From Corynebacterium sp. NML140438 (GTDB lineage: Bacteria > Actinomycetota > Actinomycetes > Mycobacteriales > Mycobacteriaceae), in the NCBI RefSeq assembly GCF_001875725.1, contig NZ_MLCQ01000017.1, positions 124,001 to 188,000 on the forward strand: 64,000 nucleotides of DNA. The letters are read 5' to 3'. The notes below the pieces were generated by a model. The model was not told the origin of the DNA. It worked only from the letters and a program-made list of their open reading frames with translations, and did no database searches. Each line of letters starts with the position of its first letter. Position 1 is the first letter of the stretch. The translations under genes were made by a program, and so were the position numbers. Shown here piece after piece: positions 19,249 through 28,322 of the stretch.

Positions 19249-19678
19249 TACCCCTGCTTCCCAAGTCACAATCGACCGCATCACCGAGCAGATGAGAGGA
19301 CACGGGGTCGAGCTAACCGATGACCCAACGGGGCGCGTTGCCCACGCCAACCTCAACGGCTTTCACGTACTGTTTGTCTTATTAGATACCGTGCTTATCG
19401 TCCGTGCCGATGCTGAAACAGACGTACCTGCAGACTCGACGGATCCTTCCCTATATCTAGCAGCGAACCAAACAAACTCCTCACTGCTTGGTTGCCGTGC
19501 CGTTGTCGCCAACCGGGGAGAAACGCTCGTCGTACGTGTTGAAAGCGAAATACATGTTGCAACTGGCATGACCGACGATCAACTGTCAAGTGCACTACGT
19601 CGCAGCACCGACCACGTGCTGTACGCGCAAAACACCATGAAAGTCCTATCAGAAACGATCATGAAGGCAGCCAACTAA
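19238..19678 (+). CDS. YbjN-like protein, second of a pair
   Basis: This 146-residue protein appears to be a paralogue of its upstream neighbour: TIDRITEQMRGHGVELTDD at the start and DDQLSSALRRSTDHVLYAQN near the end give the same helix-strands-helix layout. The start is TTG, overlapping the end of the preceding gene by 11 bases. GGAAGGA lies a few bases upstream and can serve as its ribosome-binding site. Tandem, overlapping YbjN-like genes suggest the products act together, possibly as a heterodimer. That is inference. No catalytic residues are recognised. Confidence 0.72.
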   Translation: MSTNTPASQVTIDRITEQMRGHGVELTDDPTGRVAHANLNGFHVLFVLLDTVLIVRADAETDVPADSTDPSLYLAANQTNSSLLGCRAVVANRGETLVVRVESEIHVATGMTDDQLSSALRRSTDHVLYAQNTMKVLSETIMKAAN

Positions 19679-19689
19679 GAAAAGTAAAA

Positions 19690-19721
19690 GAGGGAGACGA
19701 CGCCTGGGCGCGGCCTCCCTC
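19690..19721. terminator. Bidirectional terminator between the YbjN pair and nusB
   Basis: GAGGGAG pairs with CTCCCTC around an 18-base GC-rich interior that can pair further. It lies between two converging genes. The flanking tracts are only mildly T/A-rich, so efficiency in each direction is uncertain. Confidence 0.6.
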
Positions 19722-19741
19722 CTACAAAGCAGAGCTTCTCT

Positions 19742-20245
19742 TTATGCCTCTACGTCGTCAACAGGATCCTCAGAATCCTCAGAATCTGCTTGTGGCGTTG
19801 GGGCGTGCTCAGAACGCGACTGGATAACTCCATCAAGTACCGCGTGAATATACGGTGCAGCTTGTGCACCAGAGTACTGCGTGGCGAGCTCAGCAGCGTT
19901 CGAGATCGTGATCGGGCCATCGACCTCAGAATTGAACAGGATCTCCCAAATACCCACTCGCAGAATTTGACGGTCGACCGCGGGGATTCGGTCCAGCTCC
20001 CAGTCGTGGCTGAGGAACTTCTCGATTGCATCATCGATATCATCCAGCTGCTGGGCGACACCTTCGACGATGATCCGAGTATACGGAGCCACTGGAGCAA
20101 TCTGGTTCAGTGGGTTCTCCGCAAGCTTTTCACGATCTTCGACAATTGCAACCGGATCAATGTCCCTAGCTTCAGCCTCGAAGAGGATGTCGACGGCTCT
20201 ACGACGCGCACGGTAGCGTGCGCCATGGCGTTTGAAATTTTCCAT
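19742..20245 (-). CDS. nusB: Transcription antitermination factor NusB
   Basis: NusB binds boxA RNA together with S10 and supports rRNA antitermination. The 167 residues include the N-terminal [19 protein letters not shown] and the family core [20 protein letters not shown] and [29 protein letters not shown] (seen in pieces). The C-terminal tail is acidic ([14 protein letters not shown]). The ATG overlaps the efp stop as TAATG, so the two are coupled. efp-nusB is a widespread actinobacterial pair. Confidence 0.95.
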   Translation of the reverse strand: MENFKRHGARYRARRRAVDILFEAEARDIDPVAIVEDREKLAENPLNQIAPVAPYTRIIVEGVAQQLDDIDDAIEKFLSHDWELDRIPAVDRQILRVGIWEILFNSEVDGPITISNAAELATQYSGAQAAPYIHAVLDGVIQSRSEHAPTPQADSEDSEDPVDDVEA

Positions 20246-20808
20246 TAGTTGTTCACGCGCGAGAGGTATTCACCAGTACGCGTATCAACCTTCACCACAT
20301 TGCCAGTTTCAAGGAACAGCGGCACCTGAATCTCAGCGCTGGTCTCCAACGTGGCTGGCTTAGTGCCACCGGTCGAACGGTCGCCCTGCAAGCCAGGCTC
20401 AGTGTGCTCGATCTTAAGATCGACGGAAATCGGGAGCTCTGCAAACAGTGCGTCACCCTCGTAGAACGACACCTGCACACGCATGTTCTCCAACAGGAAC
20501 TTAGCTGCATCGCCAAACTTCTCTTCTGGAAGCTCGTACTGCTCGTACGTCTTGTCGTCCATGACCACGTAGTTGGTGCCGTCGTTGTACAGGTACGTCA
20601 TATCGCGGCGGTCGACAGTAGCCGTATCCACCTTGACGCCTGCGTTCCAAGTCTTGTCAACGGTCTTGCCGGAAACGACATCCTTCAACTTAGTACGAAC
20701 GAAAGCTGGGCCTTTACCCGGCTTCACGTGCTGGAACTCAACAATCTGCTGGAGTTTCCCATCAACCAACAGAACCAAACCGTTTTTAAAATCAGCAGTA
20801 GTTGCCAC
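20245..20808 (-). CDS. efp: Translation elongation factor P
   Basis: EF-P relieves ribosome stalling at polyproline stretches. The 187-residue protein has three beta-barrel domains. The first holds the loop [12 protein letters not shown], whose lysine is the residue modified in some bacteria. The conserved C-terminal motif runs [22 protein letters not shown] (domain III). The GTG at 20808 has AAGG at 6 bases. No EpmA/EpmB-like modifying genes are in the window, consistent with an unmodified or differently modified factor. It lies between pepQ and nusB. Confidence 0.96.
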   Translation of the reverse strand: MATTADFKNGLVLLVDGKLQQIVEFQHVKPGKGPAFVRTKLKDVVSGKTVDKTWNAGVKVDTATVDRRDMTYLYNDGTNYVVMDDKTYEQYELPEEKFGDAAKFLLENMRVQVSFYEGDALFAELPISVDLKIEHTEPGLQGDRSTGGTKPATLETSAEIQVPLFLETGNVVKVDTRTGEYLSRVNN

Positions 20809-20861
20809 TTGAAGCCTTCCTTCTTTCTAACAGTAGATATGCTCTCGCAATCACAATTATG

Positions 20862-21953
20862 CTACAGCACGATGAGTTCCTTAGGGAACTGGGTAATAAT
20901 GCGCGGCGCACCGCTGGTGATAATAAGTGTGTCTTCGATCCGAACACCGCCCTTACCTGGAACATAGATTCCAGGCTCAATGGTCAACGTCATCGACGGC
21001 TCCAGCTCCCCGGTACCGGTCACTGCTGCATACGGCCCTTCGTGGACGTCCAACCCAATGCCATGACCGGTTGAATGTACGAAATACTCACCATATCCAG
21101 CGTTCTCGATCACGCTTCTACATGCCTGATCGACCTCGACCAGTTTCGCCCCTGCCACAGCAGCATCGACACCGGCCTCCTGTGACGCACGAGTGACCTC
21201 ATAAATTTCGCGGAGAAACTCCGATGGTTCGCCAACCGCAAACGTTCTCGTCATATCGGAGTTAAAACCAGCCCGGTACATACCGAAATCAATCGTAACG
21301 AGATCACCTGGCTCAATCACCTTGTCTGAAGCACCGTGATGCGGCTTTGCCGAATTCAGACCGGACGCAACAATCGTATCGAAACTCGGACGATCCGCAC
21401 CGAGCAACCGCATACGGTACTCCAGGTCTGCGGCGACACGTCGCTCAGTCCGACCAGCAGCGAGCTCACCGGCGTCGATAAGCTCACGAAGCGCCGTCGA
21501 TGCCAGCTCCGCTGCCTCTGTGAGGCGTTCGAGCTCTAGGTCATCCTTCACCAGCCGGATAGCTTCAATTTCACGAGTAATAGGAACCAGCGTCACCCCC
21601 TCCGGGCATGCGTTCTGCAGCGCCTCGAGCTGCGAAGCGCTAACGTAGTCCGCCTCGTAGCCAACCCGGTGCCCCTCCATAACGGCGCCCAAAAGCTCAG
21701 TGGATACTTTTCTAGTGATTGTTGCCTCAATGTCGGGCACTTCCTCCGCGACCTGCGTCGCGTAGCGGCCGTCCGTCGCAATTCGGGCTGTGCGGTCCTT
21801 GGACACAAGAAGTGCCCCGTTCGAACCAGAAAACCCTGAAAGGTAACGGACGTGGGTCAGGTGAGTAACCAGCATGTCGTCAACTCGCCGGGCGGCCAAC
21901 AGAGAGGCAAGCTTCCGGCGACGGTTTTCAAAACGAGTATCTGCTAAACCCAT
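20862..21953 (-). CDS. pepQ: Xaa-Pro dipeptidase/aminopeptidase (M24 family)
   Basis: This cytosolic metallopeptidase cleaves proline-containing peptides. The 363-residue protein has an N-terminal creatinase-like domain and a pita-bread catalytic domain. The five metal ligands are visible in [18 protein letters not shown] (two aspartates), [15 protein letters not shown] (His), [11 protein letters not shown] (Glu) and RIEDTLII (Glu). Whether it is a dipeptidase or an aminopeptidase cannot be settled from sequence. Its start overlaps the aroQ stop by 10 bases. Placement next to efp is a common bacterial arrangement, linking proline peptide turnover with proline translation. Confidence 0.92.
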   Translation of the reverse strand: MGLADTRFENRRRKLASLLAARRVDDMLVTHLTHVRYLSGFSGSNGALLVSKDRTARIATDGRYATQVAEEVPDIEATITRKVSTELLGAVMEGHRVGYEADYVSASQLEALQNACPEGVTLVPITREIEAIRLVKDDLELERLTEAAELASTALRELIDAGELAAGRTERRVAADLEYRMRLLGADRPSFDTIVASGLNSAKPHHGASDKVIEPGDLVTIDFGMYRAGFNSDMTRTFAVGEPSEFLREIYEVTRASQEAGVDAAVAGAKLVEVDQACRSVIENAGYGEYFVHSTGHGIGLDVHEGPYAAVTGTGELEPSMTLTIEPGIYVPGKGGVRIEDTLIITSGAPRIITQFPKELIVL

Positions 21954-22396
21954 TGGAACTCCTTCGAATCATTGATAAATACTTGCATCGCGAGTTCGTA
22001 CCCAACCAAACCGAGACCAGCGATAACACCCCTGGCAACCGGGGAAAGGTACGAATGGTGGCGAAAAGACTCGCGCGCGAACACATTTGAGATGTGCACT
22101 TCAACAAAACCGGGGCCATCCCCTAGCTCAACAGCGGCATCACGCAACGCCACCGATGTATGGGTCAAGCCTCCCGGGTTGATAATAACTGGCCACTTGT
22201 TATCTGCGGCCTCATGCACCCAGTCAATTAAAACGCCTTCGTGATTGGACTGCCGAACCTCGACATCTACGCCTGCCTCAGCGCCCTTCTTCTCCAACCG
22301 TTGCGTGAGCGTCTCCAACGTCTCTGAGCCGTAGATCTCCGGCTGCCGTTTACCTAACCTGTCTAAATTCGGCCCATTGAGCACAAGAATCTTCAT
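21944..22396 (-). CDS. aroQ: 3-Dehydroquinate dehydratase, type II
   Basis: AroQ dehydrates 3-dehydroquinate to 3-dehydroshikimate in the shikimate pathway. The 150-residue length is standard for the dodecameric type II enzyme. The N-terminus [21 protein letters not shown] carries the active-site arginine and tyrosine, [11 protein letters not shown] holds the catalytic histidine, and [17 protein letters not shown] is the C-terminal helix. It follows aroB by four bases, forming an aroC-aroK-aroB-aroQ run. Confidence 0.96.
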   Translation of the reverse strand: MKILVLNGPNLDRLGKRQPEIYGSETLETLTQRLEKKGAEAGVDVEVRQSNHEGVLIDWVHEAADNKWPVIINPGGLTHTSVALRDAAVELGDGPGFVEVHISNVFARESFRHHSYLSPVARGVIAGLGLVGYELAMQVFINDSKEFQWV

Positions 22397-22400
22397 CGCA

Positions 22401-23456
22401 TTAATCCTTCATCATGGTATCGTACGCAGCGCGCATTTCGTTCTTGGAGGCGTCCTCAAGCCTTGTGCACGAACCGATACCATCGAGCACGACGAATCGA
22501 ATGTGACCATTCCTGTTCTTCTTGTCGCGCGTCATTCCCTCGTAAAGCTCATCGAATGCACCATGCTCATAGCGAGTTGGCAGCCCAGACTTTTCTAGGA
22601 TTGTGCGGTGCAAATCGACGACGCCCTCGTCGATTAGCCCTCTGTGCAGAGCGAGGTAGGCCACGAACATCATCCCAATGGCCACAGCGTTCCCATGACG
22701 CCAACGGTAGTGCTCACGACGCTCAATCGCATGCCCCAGAGTATGCCCATAATTCAAAATCTCACGAAGGCCAGACTCTTTCAGATCCTCGGACACCACC
22801 TTCGCTTTGACGGCAACAGACCGCTCAATAAGCTCAGGCCAATTATTAGTTGGCCCATCTTGGAAAAGCTCGAGGATCCTCGGATCTGCGATGAATCCAG
22901 TCTTAATGAGCTCAGCTGAACCAGAAACAATCTCCTCTTCCGGAAGCGTGTAGAGGCGCTCCAGGTCGACAAAGACGCCCTTAGGCTCATGAAACGCACC
23001 GACTAAGTTCTTGCCTTCCTCAGTGTTCATCCCTGTCTTGCCGCCCACCGCAGCATCCACCATTGCAAGCAACGTCGTGGGGACATGAACAACGTCGATA
23101 CCACGCATCCACGTTGCGGCGACAAACCCACCTATATCCGTCGCGGCACCTCCCCCAACAGTGACCACGGCGTCCTGCCGAGAAAAACCCGCACGGCCAA
23201 GCGTGTCCCAAAGTCGACTCGCAACGTCAATACTTTTACCGTCCTCTGCGTCTGGGACGGACACCAAGTGCGGCTCAACGTTGTTGCTTTCTAGATCTTG
23301 AGCAATACACCTCGCCACAGCGGCCAATGGGGGCTGGTGCACAATCAGCACCTTCCGCGCACCAAGCGCATGAACATGATTCCCGACCATCATCGTGGTG
23401 TCGTGATCAATGAACACCTGGTACGGCTGGGGTCCGAGAACGTCCACTACTGCCAT
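22401..23456 (-). CDS. aroB: 3-Dehydroquinate synthase
   Basis: AroB converts DAHP to 3-dehydroquinate using NAD and a metal ion. The 351-residue protein shows [22 protein letters not shown], the [12 protein letters not shown] substrate loop, and [12 protein letters not shown] with the metal-binding histidines. ATG start, 17 bases after aroK. All the expected active-site motifs are intact. Confidence 0.96.
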   Translation of the reverse strand: MAVVDVLGPQPYQVFIDHDTTMMVGNHVHALGARKVLIVHQPPLAAVARCIAQDLESNNVEPHLVSVPDAEDGKSIDVASRLWDTLGRAGFSRQDAVVTVGGGAATDIGGFVAATWMRGIDVVHVPTTLLAMVDAAVGGKTGMNTEEGKNLVGAFHEPKGVFVDLERLYTLPEEEIVSGSAELIKTGFIADPRILELFQDGPTNNWPELIERSVAVKAKVVSEDLKESGLREILNYGHTLGHAIERREHYRWRHGNAVAIGMMFVAYLALHRGLIDEGVVDLHRTILEKSGLPTRYEHGAFDELYEGMTRDKKNRNGHIRFVVLDGIGSCTRLEDASKNEMRAAYDTMMKD

Positions 23457-23473
23457 GCCATCCTCACTTCTTT

Positions 23474-24058
23474 CTACGAATCGATGTATTCGCTATCAAT
23501 GACGCTCAACACTTCCGCGACGATTCGCTGTGGCGGGCGACCATCAGTACGGACTCTGTAGTCAGCCACATCCCGATAGAAAGGCTCCCGCTCAGCGAGC
23601 AGTAACCGATATCTCTCCTCAGGGTTCTCGGCTGCCAGCACAGGGCGACTGCCATCGCCAATGGTTCGCCGAGTGCCTTCCTCAACGCCAACATCGACCC
23701 ACACAACAAGATGCTGCGCTAACAACGCCCTCGTCTCGGGCCGAACAACGGCGCCGCCGCCCAAACTGACTACGCCTTTGCTCTCTAACGCCTGCTTGAC
23801 AAACTCAATCTCGAGATCACGGAACGCATCTTCTCCCAATTCCGCATAAACCTCGCCACACGGTTTTTCCTCTGCATTCTCAATCAGCGCATCAGAATCA
23901 ACAAACTGAAGGTTCAAGGCCCTGCCTAGTCGACGCCCAACTGTCGTCTTGCCCGCTCCTGGCGGACCGACAAGCACCACTGTCGGAATACCAGCTTCAA
24001 ACGAAGTCGGTGCTTCGTCGCTAACCAACCCGGTGTCTGTCTCTGCGTTCACAGTCAT
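23474..24058 (-). CDS. aroK: Shikimate kinase
   Basis: AroK phosphorylates shikimate at the 3-hydroxyl. The 194-residue protein carries Walker A GPPGAGKTTVGRRL (about 32), the substrate motif FVDSDALIE and the GGGAVVRPE loop. The N-terminus is about 25 residues longer than the minimal family start and acidic. A shorter start is possible, but none has a clearly better ribosome-binding site. It is 14 bases downstream of aroC. Confidence 0.95.
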   Translation of the reverse strand: MTVNAETDTGLVSDEAPTSFEAGIPTVVLVGPPGAGKTTVGRRLGRALNLQFVDSDALIENAEEKPCGEVYAELGEDAFRDLEIEFVKQALESKGVVSLGGGAVVRPETRALLAQHLVVWVDVGVEEGTRRTIGDGSRPVLAAENPEERYRLLLAEREPFYRDVADYRVRTDGRPPQRIVAEVLSVIDSEYIDS

Positions 24059-24072
24059 CCTTTCTATGCGGA

Positions 24073-25284
24073 TTACTCTCCGTCAAAACGGAACCGCTGC
24101 GCAACGTACTGCTGATAAGACGCAATATTACGCTTTACTTCCTGAAGGCTATCCCCACCAAACTTCTTCAATACGGCTTCCGCAAGTACGAGAGCGACCA
24201 TTGCTTCAGCAACAACCCCACCTGCGGGAACAGCGCAGATATCGGAACGCTGATGAATACCTGTCGCCTTCCCGCCAGTTGCCATATCGATGGACTGCAG
24301 CGCACGCGGCACTGTAGAGATCGGTTTGAACGCTGCGCGCACTCGAAGTTGCTCGCCGTTCGTCATACCGCCTTCTATACCTCCCGCGCGATTCGATAGT
24401 CGCTCCAAACGCCCATCCGCCAGGGTAATTTCGTCATGAGCTTCGGATCCCCTCCGAGCGGCAGACTCGAAACCGTCACCGATCTCGATGCCCTTCACGG
24501 ACTGAATACTCATGAGTGCCCCTGCGAGTTGTGCATCGAGGCGCTCCGCTCCCGAGATATGCGACCCCAAGCCGATAGGGAGACCGTCGACGATTACCTC
24601 AACAACACCGCCAAGAGTGTCCCCCGACTTCTTCGCAGATTCTATGCAGGCGACCATCGAGGCCTCAGCCTCTTTACTCGCGGCGCGCACGGGCGAGTCA
24701 TCGATCGCATCAATGTCACCAAACGACGGCGCGGCGTCACGATCCGGTGTCGATTCCCCGATAGAAACAACGTGAGAAAACACCTCCACCCCCAGTGCCT
24801 CACGCAACAACGAGCGAGCTACCGCACCTGCCGCCACTCGCGCAGCAGTCTCGCGTGCTGACGACCGCTCCAGCACCGCTCGCGCCGAGTCAAAGCCGTA
24901 CTTGATCATGCCAGGAAGATCCGCGTGACCTGGTCGCGGGCGAGTCAATTTCGCACCGCGCCCGGAAGCCATCGCCTTCTGAACTTCTTCGTCTGATCCA
25001 TCGAGCGTATGAGGAGACATAATCGTAGTCCACTTTGGCCACTCGCTATTCCCAATCTGAATAGCAATCGGGCTGCCAATAGTCCTCCCGTGCAGAATTC
25101 CCGCCAGGAGTTCAAGTTTGTCTTGCTCAAACTTCATTCGCGCACCACGCCCATATCCAAGGCGCCGACGTGCAAGCTGATGGGCAATCTCCTGCTCGGT
25201 AATCGGCACGCCTGCGGGCATGTCTTCTACAAGTGCAATGAGTGCTTGGCCGTGGGATTCTCCGGCAGTAGTCCAGCGAAACAT
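24073..25284 (-). CDS. aroC: Chorismate synthase
   Basis: AroC makes chorismate from EPSP with reduced FMN. The 403-residue protein begins [15 protein letters not shown], the family start, so the 15 residues of the longer frame are rejected. Other signatures are [32 protein letters not shown] and [17 protein letters not shown]. The ribosome-binding site is weak. It lies 13 bases after a prepilin-peptidase gene and leads the aroC-aroK-aroB-aroQ set. Confidence 0.96.
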   Translation of the reverse strand: MFRWTTAGESHGQALIALVEDMPAGVPITEQEIAHQLARRRLGYGRGARMKFEQDKLELLAGILHGRTIGSPIAIQIGNSEWPKWTTIMSPHTLDGSDEEVQKAMASGRGAKLTRPRPGHADLPGMIKYGFDSARAVLERSSARETAARVAAGAVARSLLREALGVEVFSHVVSIGESTPDRDAAPSFGDIDAIDDSPVRAASKEAEASMVACIESAKKSGDTLGGVVEVIVDGLPIGLGSHISGAERLDAQLAGALMSIQSVKGIEIGDGFESAARRGSEAHDEITLADGRLERLSNRAGGIEGGMTNGEQLRVRAAFKPISTVPRALQSIDMATGGKATGIHQRSDICAVPAGGVVAEAMVALVLAEAVLKKFGGDSLQEVKRNIASYQQYVAQRFRFDGE

Positions 25285-25297
25285 GTTGGCTATTGTG

Positions 25298-25726
25298 TCA
25301 CACTTCTCCCCAAAAAATGCCGTTTCCAAGGTAGAGTCCGATCAATGCCCAACAGGCAAGCAGCATCGAAGGACCGTGAGGAACACGGCACGAACGTGTA
25401 AACAGCGCGAAACACAAGGTACAGAAACTACTGAGGAAAATCGCCAGGATGATCCCTATAAACCCACCACATGCGGCAGCGGCAACTCCCAGCGGCAGTG
25501 CAAGTTTGGCGTCCCCACCGCCAATTCCCCTACCAACCAACAAATACACCGCAGGCCAAAGCGCACCCACGAAAAGCACCGGCTGCAGAATTATCGCACT
25601 CAGTGCCAAAACACTAGCGGGTAGCGTAAGGAAATCAGGGAGACGCGCGTACTTCAGGTCGTACCAGCACAACAGCGCAGACCATCCGCCTGCTAATACG
25701 ACCCCAATCCATGCAACGCCCCCCAT
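25298..25726 (-). CDS. Prepilin peptidase, short A24 type
   Basis: This 142-residue membrane protein resembles the peptidase half of type IV prepilin leader peptidases, with several hydrophobic segments. Two aspartate motifs are present: [16 protein letters not shown] (first Asp) and GIGGGDAKL (the GxGD motif). The N-terminal methylase domain is absent. The ATG at 25726 was chosen because the 52 upstream residues overlap aroE and look random. In corynebacteria such enzymes would process Flp/Tad-type pilins or competence pseudopilins. No pilin gene is in the window, so the substrate is unknown. Confidence 0.85.
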   Translation of the reverse strand: MGGVAWIGVVLAGGWSALLCWYDLKYARLPDFLTLPASVLALSAIILQPVLFVGALWPAVYLLVGRGIGGGDAKLALPLGVAAAACGGFIGIILAIFLSSFCTLCFALFTRSCRVPHGPSMLLACWALIGLYLGNGIFWGEV

Positions 25727-25733
25727 CGTGTTT

Positions 25734-26558
25734 CTAACGCCTCTGCGGCTCCAGTGACTTCCAATGCTGCAAGAGTGCTTGCTCCATCTCCCGACGTGGA
25801 GCGTCAAGGCCCGTGAATTGTTCAAACTGTGAAAATGCTTGGCCCGCGAGCATGGTGAGCCCTCCGACTGCCTTGTACCCATTTGCAGCGGTTTGGGAAA
25901 CTAGCGGCGTCGGCCATGGATCATAAATCACGTCGAGCAGCGGAGCATGTGCCAACTGCGTAACATACGGCCGTAATGTATCAGCGGGGACAGTGGACAC
26001 GATTACGTCGGCGGCGGCAGTGATTTTGAACAAATCACTGTCATACGAGACAAAATGGCAGGCAATGCCCTCTGTCAAGTTTCGAAGCTCCTGGCGTCTG
26101 TCGGATCGGTTGATGACAGTAATCTCTACAGCGCCACGCTCCCGTAGCGCCCAAATGACGGCTCGAGACGTACCTCCAGCGCCTACCACAACAGCGCGCC
26201 GAATCTCAGCATCACCAACCAAGCGGTCGAGCGCGTACAGAACTCCCTCGCAGTCTGTGTTGTCGGCACGCCAGCCTTGCTGCGTACGGACCAAGGTATT
26301 CGCAGAGCCGATTGCTAAGGCGCGGTCGCTCGCACGGTCCGCGATCTGCAACGCAGCAAACTTGCCAGGCATGGTTACAGAGAATCCGCGGAAGCTCTGA
26401 TCCGCTTCAAGAACAACCTTGGGTAAGTCTGCCTCGAGGCACTCGATTTTTGAATAGCGCCAGTCATTCAGACCATGCGCTTTATACCCAGCGTGGTGTA
26501 ACACTGGCGACAGCGAGTGCTCAATTGGAGAGCCAAGGACAGCTGCTTGGTGCATCAT
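25734..26558 (-). CDS. aroE: Shikimate dehydrogenase
   Basis: AroE reduces 3-dehydroshikimate with NADPH. The 274-residue protein has the substrate-binding GSPIEHSLSPVLHHAGY, the NADP P-loop VVVGAGGTSRAVIWALRE and the C-terminal GGLTMLAGQAFSQFE. Its ATG overlaps the mltG stop as TAATG; a second ATG directly follows. The mltG-aroE coupling is common in actinobacteria. Together with aroC, K, B and Q, most of the shikimate pathway is encoded here. Confidence 0.95.
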   Translation of the reverse strand: MMHQAAVLGSPIEHSLSPVLHHAGYKAHGLNDWRYSKIECLEADLPKVVLEADQSFRGFSVTMPGKFAALQIADRASDRALAIGSANTLVRTQQGWRADNTDCEGVLYALDRLVGDAEIRRAVVVGAGGTSRAVIWALRERGAVEITVINRSDRRQELRNLTEGIACHFVSYDSDLFKITAAADVIVSTVPADTLRPYVTQLAHAPLLDVIYDPWPTPLVSQTAANGYKAVGGLTMLAGQAFSQFEQFTGLDAPRREMEQALLQHWKSLEPQRR

Positions 26559-27721
26559 TACTCCGAAGGCGCTTCTCGCTGAGAATCCAGGATGCCCGAA
26601 TCGTACGCACGCTGCGTATCTTCCAGGTGCTTATCAAACGTACGGTTAAACACGGTCGTGCCATCCTTGTCAATAGTGACGAAGAACAACCAGTCCCCTT
26701 CAGCTGGACGTTCCATGGCTTCGATTGCCTCCAGTGACGGTGAGGCGATCGGTGTCTGCGGGAGCCCGTCCATGGCATACGTGTTCCACGGCGTCACTCG
26801 CTCGCGGTCCTCGCGTGAAGTTGCGACTTCAACGGAAGGCAACCCGTAGTTCACTGTGGAGTCAAACTCGAGACGCATAGGTTCGTTCAACCGGTTCAAG
26901 ATAACGCGCGCGACCTTATCAAACTCCCCAGCGGGGGCCTCGCGCTCTACCAAAGATGCAGCGACGACAAGTTCGTACGGAGTCAGCCCTACCGACTTTG
27001 CGCGTGAAACGATGTCCGTCGCTTCGTACTGCTTCGCCGAACGGGTGATCAAATCAGTGAGCACAGTCTCTGCCGAAGCACCAGGGTCCACAATGTATTC
27101 GCCCGGGGCGATGAGGCCTTCGAGGCGCTTCGCGTCACCGGCGCGTGCCCCCACAACATCGAGTGCCCACTCTGGGACGCCAAGGCTTGCAGGGTCAGCG
27201 TCTGCTGCAACGCGGTGCAATTCCTCAGCGGTGATGCAGCCAGGCTTTACTGCATCGCCACAGGAAACTTGCTGAATCATCGACAAGATGCCAAGACGAC
27301 GCTGACCGCCAACAACGTTGACGTCCATAAGTGTGGCACCCCCGTACACCTGCAGTGGGGTCACCCGTTTCGTAGGATCAAGAAGCGCGGCGACTGCGCT
27401 TTCCGCGCTCATCTCTCCCTCCAGACGATAAAACCCAGGCTGAATATTATCTGAATCCGCATTGTTCGCAGCGGCAGTCTGGAACGCTCCGTTCGAAGCA
27501 ACAATCCCTCGTTCCTCGAGCTCAGGACCAAGCGAGGAAATATTCGAGCCTTCGGGGATTTCGACGACTTGTTCCTCACCATTGCCGGTGCCGTCAAAGT
27601 CGGCGTTGGTACCATTACGCATCACTGCGATCCAGGCGATCAGACCAATAATCAGCAAGATTGACGTTACGAGCACCGCCGTGCCCCGTGTGCGTCTTTT
27701 CGAGGTTGTTGGGGTCGTCAC
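26558..27721 (-). CDS. mltG: Endolytic murein transglycosylase MltG
   Basis: MltG is a membrane-anchored enzyme that cleaves nascent peptidoglycan strands and helps set glycan length. The 387-residue protein has a short basic N-terminus, one transmembrane helix ([20 protein letters not shown]), a LysM-like region and the catalytic YceG domain. Its glutamate lies in [12 protein letters not shown], and FDSTVNYGL also fits. The GTG at 27721 overlaps the ruvX stop as GTGA and has GGAG 8 bases upstream; an upstream start adding 14 residues is rejected. Confidence 0.93.
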   Translation of the reverse strand: MTTPTTSKRRTRGTAVLVTSILLIIGLIAWIAVMRNGTNADFDGTGNGEEQVVEIPEGSNISSLGPELEERGIVASNGAFQTAAANNADSDNIQPGFYRLEGEMSAESAVAALLDPTKRVTPLQVYGGATLMDVNVVGGQRRLGILSMIQQVSCGDAVKPGCITAEELHRVAADADPASLGVPEWALDVVGARAGDAKRLEGLIAPGEYIVDPGASAETVLTDLITRSAKQYEATDIVSRAKSVGLTPYELVVAASLVEREAPAGEFDKVARVILNRLNEPMRLEFDSTVNYGLPSVEVATSREDRERVTPWNTYAMDGLPQTPIASPSLEAIEAMERPAEGDWLFFVTIDKDGTTVFNRTFDKHLEDTQRAYDSGILDSQREAPSE

Positions 27722-28212
27722 GATTGATTCTCCTTGAGGTAATTCATTCGGCCGTCCAGCCAAGATTGCAAAATCTCAACCGCCGCAGCTTGATCGATCA
27801 CGCTACGACCAGCTCGTTCGTTCACACCACTCGCCCGCAAAGCTTGAGTTGCAGCAACAGTCGTTAAACGTTCATCGGCCATTCTTACGGGAAGCCCGGA
27901 CCGTCGCCTTATTCGAAACGCAATCTCTTTCGCGTGTTTGACGCTTCGTGAACCGTGCCCTTTCAAATCGCGTGGAAGGCCCACAACGACTTCGACGATC
28001 TCGTATTCGTCGATGATCTCGATAATTCGGTCGATGTCAGACCCGTCGCGATCCTTAAATCCTGTAACACGAGCAACAGTCTCCAGCGGAGTTGCTAACG
28101 AAGCTTCACGGTTTGACGATGCCACGCCGATACGAACCGTACCGACGTCGATTCCAAGGCGACGCCCCGGCCCGGGATCTTGAACCCCGGGAAGATCGGG
28201 CTGCACCGTCAT
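27718..28212 (-). CDS. ruvX: Holliday-junction resolvase-like protein RuvX/YqgF
   Basis: YqgF is an RNase H-fold nuclease linked to 16S rRNA 5' processing and possibly junction resolution. The 164-residue protein has the first catalytic aspartate in [13 protein letters not shown], the central [13 protein letters not shown] and [11 protein letters not shown] near the end. The N-terminal 20 residues are variable. It lies between alaS (111 bases upstream) and mltG, the usual alaS-ruvX-mltG-aroE order of actinobacteria. Confidence 0.93.
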   Translation of the reverse strand: MTVQPDLPGVQDPGPGRRLGIDVGTVRIGVASSNREASLATPLETVARVTGFKDRDGSDIDRIIEIIDEYEIVEVVVGLPRDLKGHGSRSVKHAKEIAFRIRRRSGLPVRMADERLTTVAATQALRASGVNERAGRSVIDQAAAVEILQSWLDGRMNYLKENQS

Positions 28213-28322
28213 AACATCACTCCTACCGCTTACACTGTGCCTTCCCTTAAAACCTACTGGTTTTTTGGCACAACGTATACCTAAATACGGCGTGTCGCCC
28301 GACCGATCTGGACTTTTGACGC

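Noticed and set aside
28249-28264. Terminator between alaS and ruvX
   Set aside because: AAAACC/GGTTTT is a short AT-rich stem in the gap without convincing stability; readthrough from ruvX's upstream region cannot be judged.
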